64,000 bases of DNA from an uncultured Bacteroidales bacterium (GCA_944323505.1 CALUST010000008.1:25333-89332); one strand, 5' to 3'; shown: positions 24,807-35,093, counted from the stretch's first letter. Made by a program: numbers and translations. Notes: generated by a model not told the origin, from the letters alone.

Positions 24807-26033
24807 ATGAAAAGGAAACTTATCATCAAGGCACTCGCCGCATTTACGGCAATAGGCACATTAGTTGCATTCAACTCATGCTGCGGAAACAGAGCATCCG
24901 GAGACAACGGACGGGCAAAATACATCTTCGTATTCATCGGGGACGGAATGGGGGCTGGACATGCAGCAGTCGCAGAATCATACCTCTCTCACAAGGAAGG
25001 AAAACTCGGAGGAGAACAACTGTGCTTCACAGGATTTCCTGTACTCGGCCTGTGCACCACTTACTCGGCAGACCATCATGTGACCTGCTCATCAGCATCC
25101 GGTACCGCCATTGCCTGCGGGACAAAGACAAACAACGGTTTCCTCGGAATAGATCCGGAAGGGAACAGGCTGAAAAGCATTGCATACGACCTGAAGGAAG
25201 ACGGCTACAAGATTGGCATCATGTCATCAGTACCTGTCAATCATGCCACGCCTGCATCCTTCTACGCTCACAATACTGACAGGGAAGACTACTACAGCAT
25301 CAGCATGGAGATTCCGGAGACAGGATTTGACTTTTTCGGAGGCTCAGGATTCCTGCAGTACAACGGCAAGGACGGCAAGAGCGAGCCTACGCCACAGGTC
25401 CTTGAGGATGAAGGCTACAATGTATGCTTCGGAGAGGCCGAATTCAGGGATAAGATGGACTCGACCGCACATATCGTATTCATCCAGCCGAGCGGAAAGC
25501 AGGAAAACGCTGACAATTATGAGGTTGAAGGTCTTGAGGAAAACGACTCAAGGCTTGCAGAGATGCTGCAGATGAGCCTTGACTTCCTTGGAGACGAGAA
25601 TCCATTCTTCATAATGTGCGAAGGAGGCGAGATTGACTGGGCGGCCCACAGTAATATGACAATGCCGATGATAGATGCAATACTCAGGTTCGACGAGGCA
25701 GTTGCGACTGCATACGACTTTTACAAGGAACACCCTGATGAGACCCTGATCATCGTCACTGCAGACCATGAGACAGGAGGTATCACTCTTGGAAGCAAAG
25801 GCTCATATTCAGTGGACTGGGACATATATGAGAAGGCTTCAAAAGACGGCAAGAAGATGTCAGCCGCAGAGAACATCAAACTCAATGACGCAGGACACAT
25901 AGGATGGACAACCGACAACCATACAGGGGCCCCTGTGCCGGTCTACGCTATCGGTAAAGGTGCAGAAAGATTTGCCGGAAGAATCGACAACACCGAGATC
26001 AAAGGAAAGATTCTCGGCGAGGAGATCAGATAA
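24807..26033 (+). CDS. alkaline phosphatase
   Basis: An exported phosphomonoesterase of the alkaline phosphatase superfamily. The N-terminal signal (residues 1-24) ends at a cysteine pair (FNSCC), suggesting a lipoprotein. The metal site FIGDGMGAGH, the nucleophile region HHVTCSSASGTAIACG, EIDWAAHSN, VTADHETGGI and the late NHTGAPVPVYA are all present. The residue before the nucleophile serine is Cys, where E. coli PhoA has Asp. The serine itself is kept. At 408 aa it is full length. It is the first gene before asnS, 27 bases away. Confidence 0.92.
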   Translation: MKRKLIIKALAAFTAIGTLVAFNSCCGNRASGDNGRAKYIFVFIGDGMGAGHAAVAESYLSHKEGKLGGEQLCFTGFPVLGLCTTYSADHHVTCSSASGTAIACGTKTNNGFLGIDPEGNRLKSIAYDLKEDGYKIGIMSSVPVNHATPASFYAHNTDREDYYSISMEIPETGFDFFGGSGFLQYNGKDGKSEPTPQVLEDEGYNVCFGEAEFRDKMDSTAHIVFIQPSGKQENADNYEVEGLEENDSRLAEMLQMSLDFLGDENPFFIMCEGGEIDWAAHSNMTMPMIDAILRFDEAVATAYDFYKEHPDETLIIVTADHETGGITLGSKGSYSVDWDIYEKASKDGKKMSAAENIKLNDAGHIGWTTDNHTGAPVPVYAIGKGAERFAGRIDNTEIKGKILGEEIR

Positions 26034-26060
26034 ATAATTGAACAATAAAACAAGACAATA

Positions 26061-27455
26061 ATGGAACACGCAGGAAGAACCAAAGTAAAGGAGTTGCTGA
26101 AATGCGCTCCAGGACAGGAAGTTACAGCGAAAGGTTGGGTCAGGACAAGAAGAGGCAACAAGAACGTGTCTTTCATTGCCCTTAACGATGGTTCTACAAT
26201 AAACAACATACAGATAGTGGTGGACATGGGCTCGTTTGACGAAGAGATGCTCAAAAAAATCACCACAGGGGCCTGCATCTGTGTAAAAGGCTCACTTGTA
26301 GAATCAATGGGAAGCGGACAGGCTGTAGAAATCCAGGCAAAGGAAATCACCATATACGGTGAGGCGGATCCTGCCACCTATCCACTCCAGAAGAAAGGGC
26401 ACACTCTTGAATTTCTGAGAAGCATTGCGCATCTCAGACCGAGGACGAACACTTTCGGAGCCGTATTGAGAATCCGTCACGCAATGGCATTCGCAATACA
26501 CAAGTATTTCAATGACAAAGGTTTCGTATATCTGCACACCCCGCTTGTGACAGCATCCGACTGCGAAGGAGCAGGAGAGATGTTCCAGGTGACCACTCTC
26601 GATCTCAACAATCCGCCAAGAAAAGAGGACGGAAGCATCGACTACAGCCAGGATTTCTTCGGGAAGCAGACAAGCCTCACAGTCAGCGGACAATTGGAAG
26701 GCGAACTCGGCGCCATGGCTCTCGGCGAGATATACACTTTCGGACCGACATTCAGGGCTGAGAACTCCAACACTCCGAGACATCTTGCCGAATTCTGGAT
26801 GATAGAGCCTGAAATGGCATTCTACGAGATAGAAGACAATATGGACCTCGCCGAGGATTTCATCAAATATCTTGTCAGATACGCACTGGAGAACTGCGGG
26901 GATGACCTCAAATTCCTGAACGACATGTTCGACAAGGAATTGATCCAGAGACTTGAAAGTGTGGTCAACACGAAGTTCGTCCGGCTCACCTACACCGAGG
27001 GCATCAAGATACTTGAAGAATCCGGTGAGAAGTTCGAATTCCCTGTCAGCTGGGGAGTCGACCTTCAGAGCGAGCATGAAAGATACCTTGTCGAGAGACA
27101 TTTCGGCAAGCCGGTCATAATGACGGACTACCCTAAGGACATCAAAGCCTTCTACATGAAGCAGAATGATGACGGAAAGACCGTAAGAGGAATGGATGTA
27201 CTCTTCCCTAAGATAGGCGAGATCATCGGAGGCTCTGAAAGGGAATCCTCACTGGAGAAACTGGAGACCCGCATCAAGGAACTCGGGATGAAGAAAGACA
27301 CTCTTGAGTGGTATCTTGACACCAGAAGATTCGGGTCAGCCCCGCACAGCGGATTCGGGCTCGGGTTTGAAAGGCTTCTGCTTTTCGTGACCGGAATGGC
27401 GAATATCCGTGATGTCATCCCGTTCCCGAGGACTCCTAAGAATGCCGAATATTGA
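26061..27455 (+). CDS. asnS: asparaginyl-tRNA synthetase
   Basis: A class II aminoacyl-tRNA synthetase that charges tRNA-Asn. An N-terminal OB-fold anticodon domain (about residues 15-105) precedes the catalytic core. Motif 2 appears in [23 protein letters not shown]-like sequence, and motif 3 near the end is [15 protein letters not shown]. The segment [14 protein letters not shown] separates it from aspartyl-type enzymes. The start ATG at 26061 fits the family. It precedes udk by 23 bases. Confidence 0.96.
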   Translation: MEHAGRTKVKELLKCAPGQEVTAKGWVRTRRGNKNVSFIALNDGSTINNIQIVVDMGSFDEEMLKKITTGACICVKGSLVESMGSGQAVEIQAKEITIYGEADPATYPLQKKGHTLEFLRSIAHLRPRTNTFGAVLRIRHAMAFAIHKYFNDKGFVYLHTPLVTASDCEGAGEMFQVTTLDLNNPPRKEDGSIDYSQDFFGKQTSLTVSGQLEGELGAMALGEIYTFGPTFRAENSNTPRHLAEFWMIEPEMAFYEIEDNMDLAEDFIKYLVRYALENCGDDLKFLNDMFDKELIQRLESVVNTKFVRLTYTEGIKILEESGEKFEFPVSWGVDLQSEHERYLVERHFGKPVIMTDYPKDIKAFYMKQNDDGKTVRGMDVLFPKIGEIIGGSERESSLEKLETRIKELGMKKDTLEWYLDTRRFGSAPHSGFGLGFERLLLFVTGMANIRDVIPFPRTPKNAEY

Positions 27456-27478
27456 TCTGACCATCAAACCAATCGACT

Positions 27479-28096
27479 ATGCTGGTAATAGGAATAGCCG
27501 GAGGCTCAGGTTCCGGAAAGACTACAGTGGTGAAAGCCCTGACAGAGCAACTGAAAGAAAAGGTAGTTGTCCTGCCTCAGGACTCATACTACAAGGATTC
27601 GAGCCATCTTCCGCTCGAAGAGAGGCAGAAAGTCAACTTCGACCATCCTGACTCGATTGACTTTCCGCTGCTCATCAGCCAATTGGAACAACTTAAGGCC
27701 GGCAGGACCGTCGAACAGCCGGTGTATTCCTATCTTACCTGTTCACGCTCAAAGACAGAGACAATAACTGTCACCCCGGCCGATGTCATCATTATAGAAG
27801 GGATATTGATCTTCACATGTGCAGAGCTGCGGAACCAGATGGACATCAAGATTTTCGTAGATGCGGATGATGATGACAGGCTTATGAGGGTGATGACAAG
27901 GGACATCAGGGAGCGAGGACGAGACATGATGGCTGTCATAGAACGGTACAACCGCATAGTCAAGCCCATGTACCTCCAGTTCATCGAGCCGAGCAAACGG
28001 TATGCTGACATCATCATTCCGCAAGGAGGACACAATAAGGTGGCTATAGAGATAATAGCGGCCACCATCGAAAAAGAACTGAAACAGAAACAATAG
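27479..28096 (+). CDS. udk: uridine kinase
   Basis: It phosphorylates uridine and cytidine in pyrimidine salvage. The P-loop GIAGGSGSGKTT is at residues 5-16. The conserved FDHPDSIDF motif, the QPVYSYLTCSRS substrate segment and the lid region RDIRERGRDM follow. The 205-aa length is typical. It sits between asnS and a TonB-like gene on the same strand. Confidence 0.95.
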   Translation: MLVIGIAGGSGSGKTTVVKALTEQLKEKVVVLPQDSYYKDSSHLPLEERQKVNFDHPDSIDFPLLISQLEQLKAGRTVEQPVYSYLTCSRSKTETITVTPADVIIIEGILIFTCAELRNQMDIKIFVDADDDDRLMRVMTRDIRERGRDMMAVIERYNRIVKPMYLQFIEPSKRYADIIIPQGGHNKVAIEIIAATIEKELKQKQ

Positions 28097-28110
28097 TCTG
28101 AAGTCTCGGT

Positions 28111-28953
28111 TTGGGGAAAAGGGAAATCATATCCTTTCTCAGGTTGATTGCCGGTTCCGCAGGCAGGATTGCCCGCAGGACCGGAAGGATAATCTGTATA
28201 TCAGCCGCACGGATAAAGTCCAGGACAAAAACCGAAGACAGGGCCGGCCTGTACGTCACAGTAATATTTCATCTTGTCATCATCATAGTTATGCTCGCCG
28301 GCACTGTAAGTTCGGCGATAAGCGGGGATTCCTCCTACCTGTTTGACTTTTCACATCAGGAGGAGGCAGAAAGGCTTGAGGAGGAAGAGGCATTCAAGGA
28401 TGAGATCAGCAGACGGCTTGACAGGCTGCTCAATGACGCGGGGGATGTGGATCTCCCGCCTGTCCCTGATGTAAGGAACATCGCGGTCGAGTCTTCTTCA
28501 CTCACTGACGACAGGAATACAGATGCCGAAAAACTGTATGCAGACGCGGCAAGACTGCAGGCGGAACTGCAGAACGGCTACAGGCAGGATTTCGCGGTAC
28601 AGGACATGAGTGACGAGACTGTTGATACAGGAGACACACAGGAGGACGCCTCCGAAAAGAAACCTGTCTACAAAGGCCCATCGGTGGCATCGTGGACACT
28701 TGACGGCAGAAAGCCCGTTACACTCAACATACCGGCATACAGATGCATCGGAGGAGGAGAAGTGTCTGTAATAATAACTGTCGACAATTCAGGCAGGGTG
28801 GTAAACGCCAGAATCATGGACGACATATCTTCTGATGATGAATGTCTCAGGAAATATGCCGTGCGGGCCGCAAGACTGTCAAGATTCACGGCATCCTCCT
28901 CGGCCCCGTCAAGACAGACAGGGGAAATCGTCTACAAGTTTATTGCGCAGTGA
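28111..28953 (+). CDS. TonB-like C-terminal domain protein, membrane anchored
   Basis: A 280-aa inner-membrane protein with a basic N-terminus, one membrane helix near residues 50-70 (VTVIFHLVIIIVMLAGTV), an acidic helical linker (EEAERLEEEEAFKDEI) and a C-terminal TonB-like domain (about 200-280: GGGEVSVIITVDNSGRVVNARIM). It lacks the Pro-Lys/Pro-Glu spacer of classical TonB. The only usable start is the TTG at 28111, because an in-frame TGA lies just upstream at 28099 and no ATG or GTG follows before the helix. It overlaps the convergent S41 protease gene by 14 bases. It may act in envelope energy transfer, but that is uncertain. Confidence 0.7.
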   Translation: MGKREIISFLRLIAGSAGRIARRTGRIICISAARIKSRTKTEDRAGLYVTVIFHLVIIIVMLAGTVSSAISGDSSYLFDFSHQEEAERLEEEEAFKDEISRRLDRLLNDAGDVDLPPVPDVRNIAVESSSLTDDRNTDAEKLYADAARLQAELQNGYRQDFAVQDMSDETVDTGDTQEDASEKKPVYKGPSVASWTLDGRKPVTLNIPAYRCIGGGEVSVIITVDNSGRVVNARIMDDISSDDECLRKYAVRAARLSRFTASSSAPSRQTGEIVYKFIAQ

Positions 28954-30538
28954 CCTGCCCGACAAATCCGGGGGCATCCAAGGCAGCCTTTACCGTCTCA
29001 TCTATCTCGATATAGAATCTGTAGAAAGCCTCGTCATCCAGCCTTGAATACCGGCCGACAAGAGCATATAACTGAGGCATAAGATACTCCTCAGTCTTCG
29101 CCCACTCCCCTTTTTCCGGTCTGATCCCGTCTACCTCTGCGGCATATTCAAGGAATTTCGCACCGAGATCCAGCGAATCAAGATAGCCTTCCAAAGCACG
29201 GAAATCATCTATCGGGGCAAGCGAATCCTTATACCGGTCGAACATCGCCGAAGCAAACCTCATCTGCGTCGCCTTGCGGTTGCATTTCAGATAGAACCCC
29301 GTAGCCTTTGTCGTATCCATAGGTACGAATATGTCAGGGATTATGCCGCCACCGCCATATACAACCCGGCCTGAGGCCGTATGGTACTCTATGCTCTTGT
29401 CAACCTTCATACTGTCGGCATCGGTAAACTCCCCATGCATATAACGCTCATAGATATCGTAGGCATAGTCTTCTGAATACGGCTTCTGGATACACCTGCC
29501 TGACGGAGTATAGAATCTTGCCACAGTAAGCCTGATGCCTGAGCCGTCAGTGAAATTGATCGGCTCCTGGACAAGCCCTTTTCCGAATGTACGCCTGCCT
29601 ATTATGACACCTCTGTCATTATCCTGTATTGCACCCGAGAATATCTCACTCGATGACGCAGTCGACTCGTCCGTGAGGACAGACACCTCTATATCCTTCA
29701 ATGAACCTCGCCCGTCAGCATTGTAGTCCTGACGCGCCCTGTGAAGCCCCTCCATATACACGATAGGCTCGCCTTTCTCAAGAAACTCGTTGCACAGCAG
29801 CAAAGCCTGGTCAAAATACCCGCCTGTATTGCCTCTCAGGTCGAATATCAGCCTGTTCATACCCTGGGAAAGGAGCCTGTCCCTCGCCTCTGTGAACTCC
29901 TTGAACGTCGTCCTGGTAAATTTAGACAGTCTGATATATCCCGTGGTATCATTAATCATGAACGCGGCATCCACACAATGGACAGGAATCTTGCCACGGG
30001 TGATCTCAAACGGGATATCTGTGCCGTCGCGACTGACCGTTATCATGACCTTGGTGCCCGACGGGCCTTTCATCAGGCCTACCATAGTATCCTGAGGTGT
30101 CTTGCTGCCGGCTATCACACGGTCATCCACCTTGATGATCCTGTCACCCTGCAGAAGCCCTGCCTTTTCTGACGGGCCCCCGGGAATGACACTGAGGACA
30201 ATAGCCGTATCGTTAGGCACATTGAACTGTATGCCTATCCCGTCAAAATTCCCGGCGAGTTCTGTCTCTGATGCCTCCAGATCCACAGGAGGAAGATACA
30301 TTGAATGTGGGTCGAGTTGCGACAATGCGGCTGTGACGGCAGCATCTGTCATTTTCTTCATGTCGATGGTATCGACATAGTTCTCCTGTACCTGTTCGAG
30401 GATAAGATTCAGCTTGCGCCATCTGTCATAATCCCCGTCGAACTGTCTGGATGTGCCCGACACTCTGTTCACGACCATCGTCACAAGCACACCTATGACA
30501 ATCCCGAATACCGCTATTACAAGATTCTCCCTTTTCAT
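28940..30538 (-). CDS. S41 family C-terminal processing protease
   Basis: A periplasmic or membrane-anchored serine protease of the CtpA/Tsp family. After an N-terminal helix (ENLVIAVFGIVIGVLVTMVV) come a PDZ domain (about residues 75-165, with GIGIQF and GDRIIKVDD) and the S41 core. The catalytic serine is in DESTASSSEIFSGA and the lysine in GRRTFGKGLVQ. The C-terminal extension of about 130 residues is usual for Bacteroidota members. The ATG at 30538 starts MKRENL; an in-frame ATG at 30559 is an alternative. It is the last gene of a ligase, deaminase, protease run. Confidence 0.92.
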   Translation of the reverse strand: MKRENLVIAVFGIVIGVLVTMVVNRVSGTSRQFDGDYDRWRKLNLILEQVQENYVDTIDMKKMTDAAVTAALSQLDPHSMYLPPVDLEASETELAGNFDGIGIQFNVPNDTAIVLSVIPGGPSEKAGLLQGDRIIKVDDRVIAGSKTPQDTMVGLMKGPSGTKVMITVSRDGTDIPFEITRGKIPVHCVDAAFMINDTTGYIRLSKFTRTTFKEFTEARDRLLSQGMNRLIFDLRGNTGGYFDQALLLCNEFLEKGEPIVYMEGLHRARQDYNADGRGSLKDIEVSVLTDESTASSSEIFSGAIQDNDRGVIIGRRTFGKGLVQEPINFTDGSGIRLTVARFYTPSGRCIQKPYSEDYAYDIYERYMHGEFTDADSMKVDKSIEYHTASGRVVYGGGGIIPDIFVPMDTTKATGFYLKCNRKATQMRFASAMFDRYKDSLAPIDDFRALEGYLDSLDLGAKFLEYAAEVDGIRPEKGEWAKTEEYLMPQLYALVGRYSRLDDEAFYRFYIEIDETVKAALDAPGFVGQVTAQ

Positions 30539-30574
30539 TCCGCACTGGACTACCGTCATTCCGACGGATTAATG

Positions 30575-30979
30575 TTAATCGACTTTCTCTACTTCAATCC
30601 CGGCAGCCTTGAGCAGGTCCACACCGTCAGTAAGCCGGTATTCATCCCTGTAGACAACCCTTGTTATGCCTGCCTGGATAATGAGTTTGGAGCACTCCAG
30701 ACATGGGGCGGCAGTCACATATAATGTGGCCCCGAGACTGCTGTTGCCTGACTTTGCCACTTTTGTGATGGCATTGGCCTCGGCGTGGAGAACATACGGC
30801 CGTGTGACCCCGTTCTCATCCTCGCAGATATTCTCAAACCCGGACGGCGTACCGTTGTACCCGTCAGAGATGATCATATTGTCCTTGACGAGAATCGCAC
30901 CGACCTGTCTGCGCTTGCAATATGAGTTTCTCGCCCATACCGAAGCCATCTCAATATAACTCTGATCGAATTTCTGCAT
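30575..30979 (-). CDS. dCMP deaminase (ComEB-like)
   Basis: A zinc enzyme of the cytidine/deoxycytidylate deaminase family that makes dUMP for thymidylate synthesis. The zinc and proton-shuttle motif HAEANAI and the PCLECSKLII motif supply His, Glu and two Cys. At 134 aa it has the length of the small bacterial type. Its ATG shares a base with the stop of the upstream ligase gene (TAATG), so translation is likely coupled. Confidence 0.92.
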   Translation of the reverse strand: MQKFDQSYIEMASVWARNSYCKRRQVGAILVKDNMIISDGYNGTPSGFENICEDENGVTRPYVLHAEANAITKVAKSGNSSLGATLYVTAAPCLECSKLIIQAGITRVVYRDEYRLTDGVDLLKAAGIEVEKVD

Positions 30980-32640
30980 TATGAATTTCTCTGGTAAAGA
31001 TACCTCTTTATGCTCCTCTTAGGAGTACGCTCAAAGTCTTCAGGCATGATTTCTATACCCTTGATTCTTGCGTAATTCGGAAGTTCATGGTTCGCTGCTA
31101 CAAGAGATTCCTCTATGTTGGCTTTCAGAGCCTCCGGTGACAGTCCGTCAAGTTCGCCCTGATGGAAGTCCGGATAGATCAGAGCGGTCAGTGCGCCCTT
31201 GTCCTCGATGACAAGAGAATCCACGACGTAAGGCATATTATTCAGGACTGACTCAATCTCCTCCGGATAGATGTTCTGGCCGGAAGGCCCGAGAATCATG
31301 CATTTGGATCTTCCGCGCAGATACAGATAGCCGTCCTTGTCCATCACACCCATATCTCCTGTCCTGAACCATCCGTCCTTGGTGAAGGCTGCCTCAGTGG
31401 CCTCCTCATTCTTATAGTAGCCGAGGAAAACGTTCATTCCTTTTACAAGGACCTCTCCAGGGACATTCTCAGGGTCATCGGAATCTATCTTGATCTCCAT
31501 GTTAGGGGCAACCTTGCCGCAAGAATAGAGCCTTGCCGTCTTCCAGTCGTCATAAGAGATGATAGGGGCGCATTCCGTCATCCCATATCCCACCGTGAAC
31601 GGGAAGCCTATCTTCTTGAAGAACGCCTCTACCTCCTTGTTGAATGCCGCTCCTCCGATTATAATCTCCTCAAACCTGCCACCGAATGCTGTGACAAGTT
31701 CATTGCATATCTTTTTCATGACCATGTGGTCAAGTACAGGCAATTTCATCAGGAACTTGATGCCGTTCTTCTCAAGAATCGGCTTCAGTTTGCTCTTGTA
31801 CACCTTCTCTATGATGAGAGGCACGGCTATCACCACATCCGGCTTCACCTCAGCAAGCGCCTGCATGATAATCTTCGGGCTCGGCACTCTCGTAAGGAAA
31901 TGCACATGCGTACCCACCGCCAGTTCGAAAAGCAGCTCGAACATCATCCCGTACATGTGGGCTGACGGCAGCATAGCCACGATATTGGATGTCTCGTTAA
32001 GCATCGGGAGCACCTTCTTCGCAAAGAAGATGTTTGAATACAGTGCCCTGTACGGAATCATCACACCCTTTGAGAATCCTGATGTCCCGGATGTATAGTT
32101 TATGAGAGCCAGTTCATCCGGCTTGTCCTCATAGTAACTGATGCTTTCCGGTGTGAAATTCATAGGATACTTCTTCCCGAACAGTTCATTGAGATGTTCA
32201 CGGACCTCAGTGATACGTCTTGTCCTGGCATAAAGAAGATGGAAAGTGTTTATCTGGACGACAGCCTGGAGATTAGGCATCTCACCTTCGGAAAGCCCTT
32301 CCCACACGACGTCATCGACAAAAAGTATCTTCGCCTCTGAATGGTTTACAAGATGGTGGATGTTCCCTGCCTTGAATTCATGAAGAATCGGCACAGGCAC
32401 TGCCCCGTATGTCAACGCCGACAGGAAAGCCACACCCCAGTTAGCCTGGTTCCTTGAACATATCGCCACCTTGTCCCCTCTGACCAGGCCGCACTGCTCA
32501 TACATGATGTGCATCTTGGCGATTCTTCTTGCCACATCCCTGAAATGAAGAGTGACTCCCTGATAATTGGACAATGCAGGCCTGTCCCAATTTTCCCTGA
32601 AACTTTTTTCGTAAAGTTTATTTACCGATTGAAATTCCAT
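30979..32640 (-). CDS. AMP-dependent acyl-CoA/ACP synthetase
   Basis: An adenylate-forming enzyme that activates a carboxylic acid, probably a fatty acid. The AMP-binding P-loop is LINYTSGTSGFSKGVMIPY, followed by VGYGMTECAPIISYD and the WFRTGDMGVMDKDGYLYLRGR motif. The lid-domain lysine region lies near the C-terminus. The 553-aa length and lack of signal fit a cytosolic or membrane-associated long-chain acyl ligase. Whether it makes acyl-CoA or acyl-ACP cannot be told. It heads the run with dCMP deaminase and the S41 protease. Confidence 0.9.
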   Translation of the reverse strand: MEFQSVNKLYEKSFRENWDRPALSNYQGVTLHFRDVARRIAKMHIMYEQCGLVRGDKVAICSRNQANWGVAFLSALTYGAVPVPILHEFKAGNIHHLVNHSEAKILFVDDVVWEGLSEGEMPNLQAVVQINTFHLLYARTRRITEVREHLNELFGKKYPMNFTPESISYYEDKPDELALINYTSGTSGFSKGVMIPYRALYSNIFFAKKVLPMLNETSNIVAMLPSAHMYGMMFELLFELAVGTHVHFLTRVPSPKIIMQALAEVKPDVVIAVPLIIEKVYKSKLKPILEKNGIKFLMKLPVLDHMVMKKICNELVTAFGGRFEEIIIGGAAFNKEVEAFFKKIGFPFTVGYGMTECAPIISYDDWKTARLYSCGKVAPNMEIKIDSDDPENVPGEVLVKGMNVFLGYYKNEEATEAAFTKDGWFRTGDMGVMDKDGYLYLRGRSKCMILGPSGQNIYPEEIESVLNNMPYVVDSLVIEDKGALTALIYPDFHQGELDGLSPEALKANIEESLVAANHELPNYARIKGIEIMPEDFERTPKRSIKRYLYQRNS

Positions 32641-32681
32641 AATTTTCTCAGTTAAAAATCCTTCGTCAATAGTATATTATA

Positions 32682-34940
32682 TTACAATTTAATACGATGC
32701 TCCTTCCCGTCATAACAGGTGACCGTGACGGAACTGCCGTCAGACGGGACAACCTTGCTGTCCGTCCTGATCATCTTGTCACCTGTGTCCGGAGTAAGAG
32801 ATTCCCCGCCGTAGAACGGGAAAATCAATGTCCGTATGGACGTCCTGACCACCCAGTATGTCCTGCCTCCGACCTTTACCGGCTCAGGCAGATTCTTGAT
32901 AGTCTCTTCCGCAGTGATTCCCTTCCATTGCAGAGGCTTCTGCCCCTGAAGATTGTACATGTCAATGGTATTGTCCGTATGCAATACCATCACATTGTAC
33001 CTCCTGCTGTCGTTGAAATCATATATGTCCGGACCCAGCAATATGTTCTTCCCGAGATCTATCGGGAACGGATTGACGAAGCGTCCGAGCCTGTCGATCA
33101 GATAAAGCTTGCGTCCTGAGGCAAACAATATCTGCAACTTGCCGTTTGCAAAATAGTCGATTGTGCCGGCACGTCCGCAGATCGGGGCATCGAACGGTGC
33201 GCCCCAGATACCTTTCCCGGACTCTTCCTGCAGACAGAGATACATATTGTCCTGCTGATAGAAGAGATTCATCCTGCCGGTGCCTGAATTCTTCACCCGG
33301 AACGGGCCTTTCGGTACCTCAATCAATGTATCACGTTCAAATACAGGAGGTTTGCTTTTTCTCACCGTCACCTTGTCAAGTTCAAGGGATATTTCCGCAG
33401 ATGACTTTACCGCCCCGACAGACAGGGTGACAGGCTCATAAGAGATGCCCTCCGCAGATGCGGACAACGATGCTGCAAAGTCGCTTGAGAAAATCCTTGC
33501 GAGTGCGTCATCGCTCTCGGTAACGGAGAAATATGAGACGAAAAGCCTGTCCTTGCCCGAGAGCCTGTCCGGAAGACCGGCATCCTGCATATATGCCTTC
33601 AACGTGTTCTCCAAGGCCCTGCCGGAGACGTATTCCCCTACAGCGACTGCGCTTCCGGAAATCACCCATCCGTCAATAAACGTAAAGCAGGTCTCGTCTT
33701 CAAGCGAATACATCGGACCGAAGAGCGAGGCCGCATAACCCTGGTACTTATATTCGTGTACTCTCGGAGCATACTGTCTCACAGAGAGAGAGTCGCCGAA
33801 CAGGAACTGGTATGCCTTTTTCGGCTCAGTGCGCACCATTATCACCTGCTCCAGATCGGTCCCGGCATAGAACGATGCCACAGACACCTCCCTAATATTC
33901 AGTGAGGCCGCCCAATCCTCCGGACTTGTCCCTGTACGCTTCCTGAGAGTATTCTGCCTTGACTCAAGCCTTGCAGTCCCGGAGCGGGCATCCAGAAACC
34001 TCTCATAGGCGGCTGCATACGCCTGCCAGTCAGACATGGGCACAGAGGCAGCGAACACCGTATAAGACGGAAGCACAGAAGACACCTCAGACGCTGCAGG
34101 CTGAAGCGAGGACAGCAGGTTCATGAAATCGGCATCCCCGTCCACACAGGATGATGCGCCTTTGAGATAGATATGCGACCCCCCGTAAGAATATATTGAA
34201 AATGCGTTCCAGTCAGCCACATCAGCCAGAAATGAGGAATATCTCCTGTACTTACGGCTCATGAGACGGTCTGTGATCTTGTCGATATTCTTGCCTGAGA
34301 CAAAAAGAAGATTGTCTCCTTCCACACTCTGAGCAGCCCTCTGGAATCCTTCAGAGCCGGTTATCGAGATATTTCTGGCAAGATGTCTCTGGGCAGACTT
34401 CGCGATAAGGTCAGACGGGGAAAGAATGAGGACGCTGCGCCTGTCAATCCGCGAGTTATGCGAGAGATTGTCCGAGCAGTCCACAAATACGGAATACATG
34501 TCCGTACTGTCCGCCATGTCCATGATCAAGTCGGCTTCTTCCGATATGCCGGAGCCGGCACGGCCGGCATCAATCACAAGCAGCGGTATCAGATTCCCGT
34601 TATAATGCAGGGACAAAGCGGTCCCGGATGACGACAAAGGCATCCTGGCGGACGACTTCAGCAGCATGATGAATCTTTTCAGGGGCTCTGCCGTGCCAGA
34701 CTCAAGAAACGGCGCGACAGGCATATCCGCTGACAGTATATCCGTCATCTTCTCCAGATCATCAAATCTCATCACCGCCACCGCATCGGACGGTACTGCA
34801 TGAAAAAGTGCATATCTCGAATCATCAATACTGCCCTTGCCTGCACCTGTGCCGGAATAAAGCACCGAGACAGCGGCGGCCACCCCAATAAGCAGGATGA
34901 CTATCACAGATACGCAGATGAGTATGGCTTTCTTACTCAT
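32682..34940 (-). CDS. large membrane-anchored protein of unknown function
   Basis: I do not recognise this 752-aa protein with confidence; parts resemble DUF3352-type exported proteins. It begins with one membrane helix (AILICVSVIVILLIGVAAAV). A region with YALFHAVPSDAVAVMRFDDLEKM follows, typical of proteins built from repeated alpha/beta modules. The last 200 residues look like beta-propeller-type strands (YFANGKLQILFASGRKLYLI, DLGKNILLGPDIYDFND). It contains few cysteines and no catalytic motif. It is probably anchored in the inner membrane facing the periplasm. It has its own -7 box and is a single gene. Confidence 0.7.
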   Translation of the reverse strand: MSKKAILICVSVIVILLIGVAAAVSVLYSGTGAGKGSIDDSRYALFHAVPSDAVAVMRFDDLEKMTDILSADMPVAPFLESGTAEPLKRFIMLLKSSARMPLSSSGTALSLHYNGNLIPLLVIDAGRAGSGISEEADLIMDMADSTDMYSVFVDCSDNLSHNSRIDRRSVLILSPSDLIAKSAQRHLARNISITGSEGFQRAAQSVEGDNLLFVSGKNIDKITDRLMSRKYRRYSSFLADVADWNAFSIYSYGGSHIYLKGASSCVDGDADFMNLLSSLQPAASEVSSVLPSYTVFAASVPMSDWQAYAAAYERFLDARSGTARLESRQNTLRKRTGTSPEDWAASLNIREVSVASFYAGTDLEQVIMVRTEPKKAYQFLFGDSLSVRQYAPRVHEYKYQGYAASLFGPMYSLEDETCFTFIDGWVISGSAVAVGEYVSGRALENTLKAYMQDAGLPDRLSGKDRLFVSYFSVTESDDALARIFSSDFAASLSASAEGISYEPVTLSVGAVKSSAEISLELDKVTVRKSKPPVFERDTLIEVPKGPFRVKNSGTGRMNLFYQQDNMYLCLQEESGKGIWGAPFDAPICGRAGTIDYFANGKLQILFASGRKLYLIDRLGRFVNPFPIDLGKNILLGPDIYDFNDSRRYNVMVLHTDNTIDMYNLQGQKPLQWKGITAEETIKNLPEPVKVGGRTYWVVRTSIRTLIFPFYGGESLTPDTGDKMIRTDSKVVPSDGSSVTVTCYDGKEHRIKL

Positions 34941-34968
34941 AATATCCTACGAAACTGACTTTAACGTA

Positions 34969-34976
34969 CAAAGATA
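34969..34976 (-). promoter_or_regulatory. -7 promoter element of the 752-aa protein gene
   Basis: The minus strand reads TATCTTTG, a full TAnnTTTG match, 29 bases before the ATG at 34940. Confidence 0.6.
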
Positions 34977-35003
34977 CGAAATTAATGCAGACCGGACAAA
35001 TAT

Positions 35004-35060
35004 GAAAAATATGACCGGGGCAATCCTGCCGGCCACATGCCGACCGTTGCTCCCGGTCAT
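35004..35060 (-). terminator. Rho-independent terminator after ridA
   Basis: ATGACCGGG (35011-35019) pairs with CCCGGTCAT (35052-35060), with further GC pairing in the long loop. Read leftward, the stem is followed by ATTTTTC. It ends the yceD-rpmF-tRNA-ridA transcript. Confidence 0.7.
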
Positions 35061-35093
35061 CCTTCCAAGTCTGATCCGACATCCGGACAGGCT

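Noticed and set aside
26304-27101. 265-codon frame antisense to asnS
   Set aside because: A by-product of codon bias in asnS; no domain.
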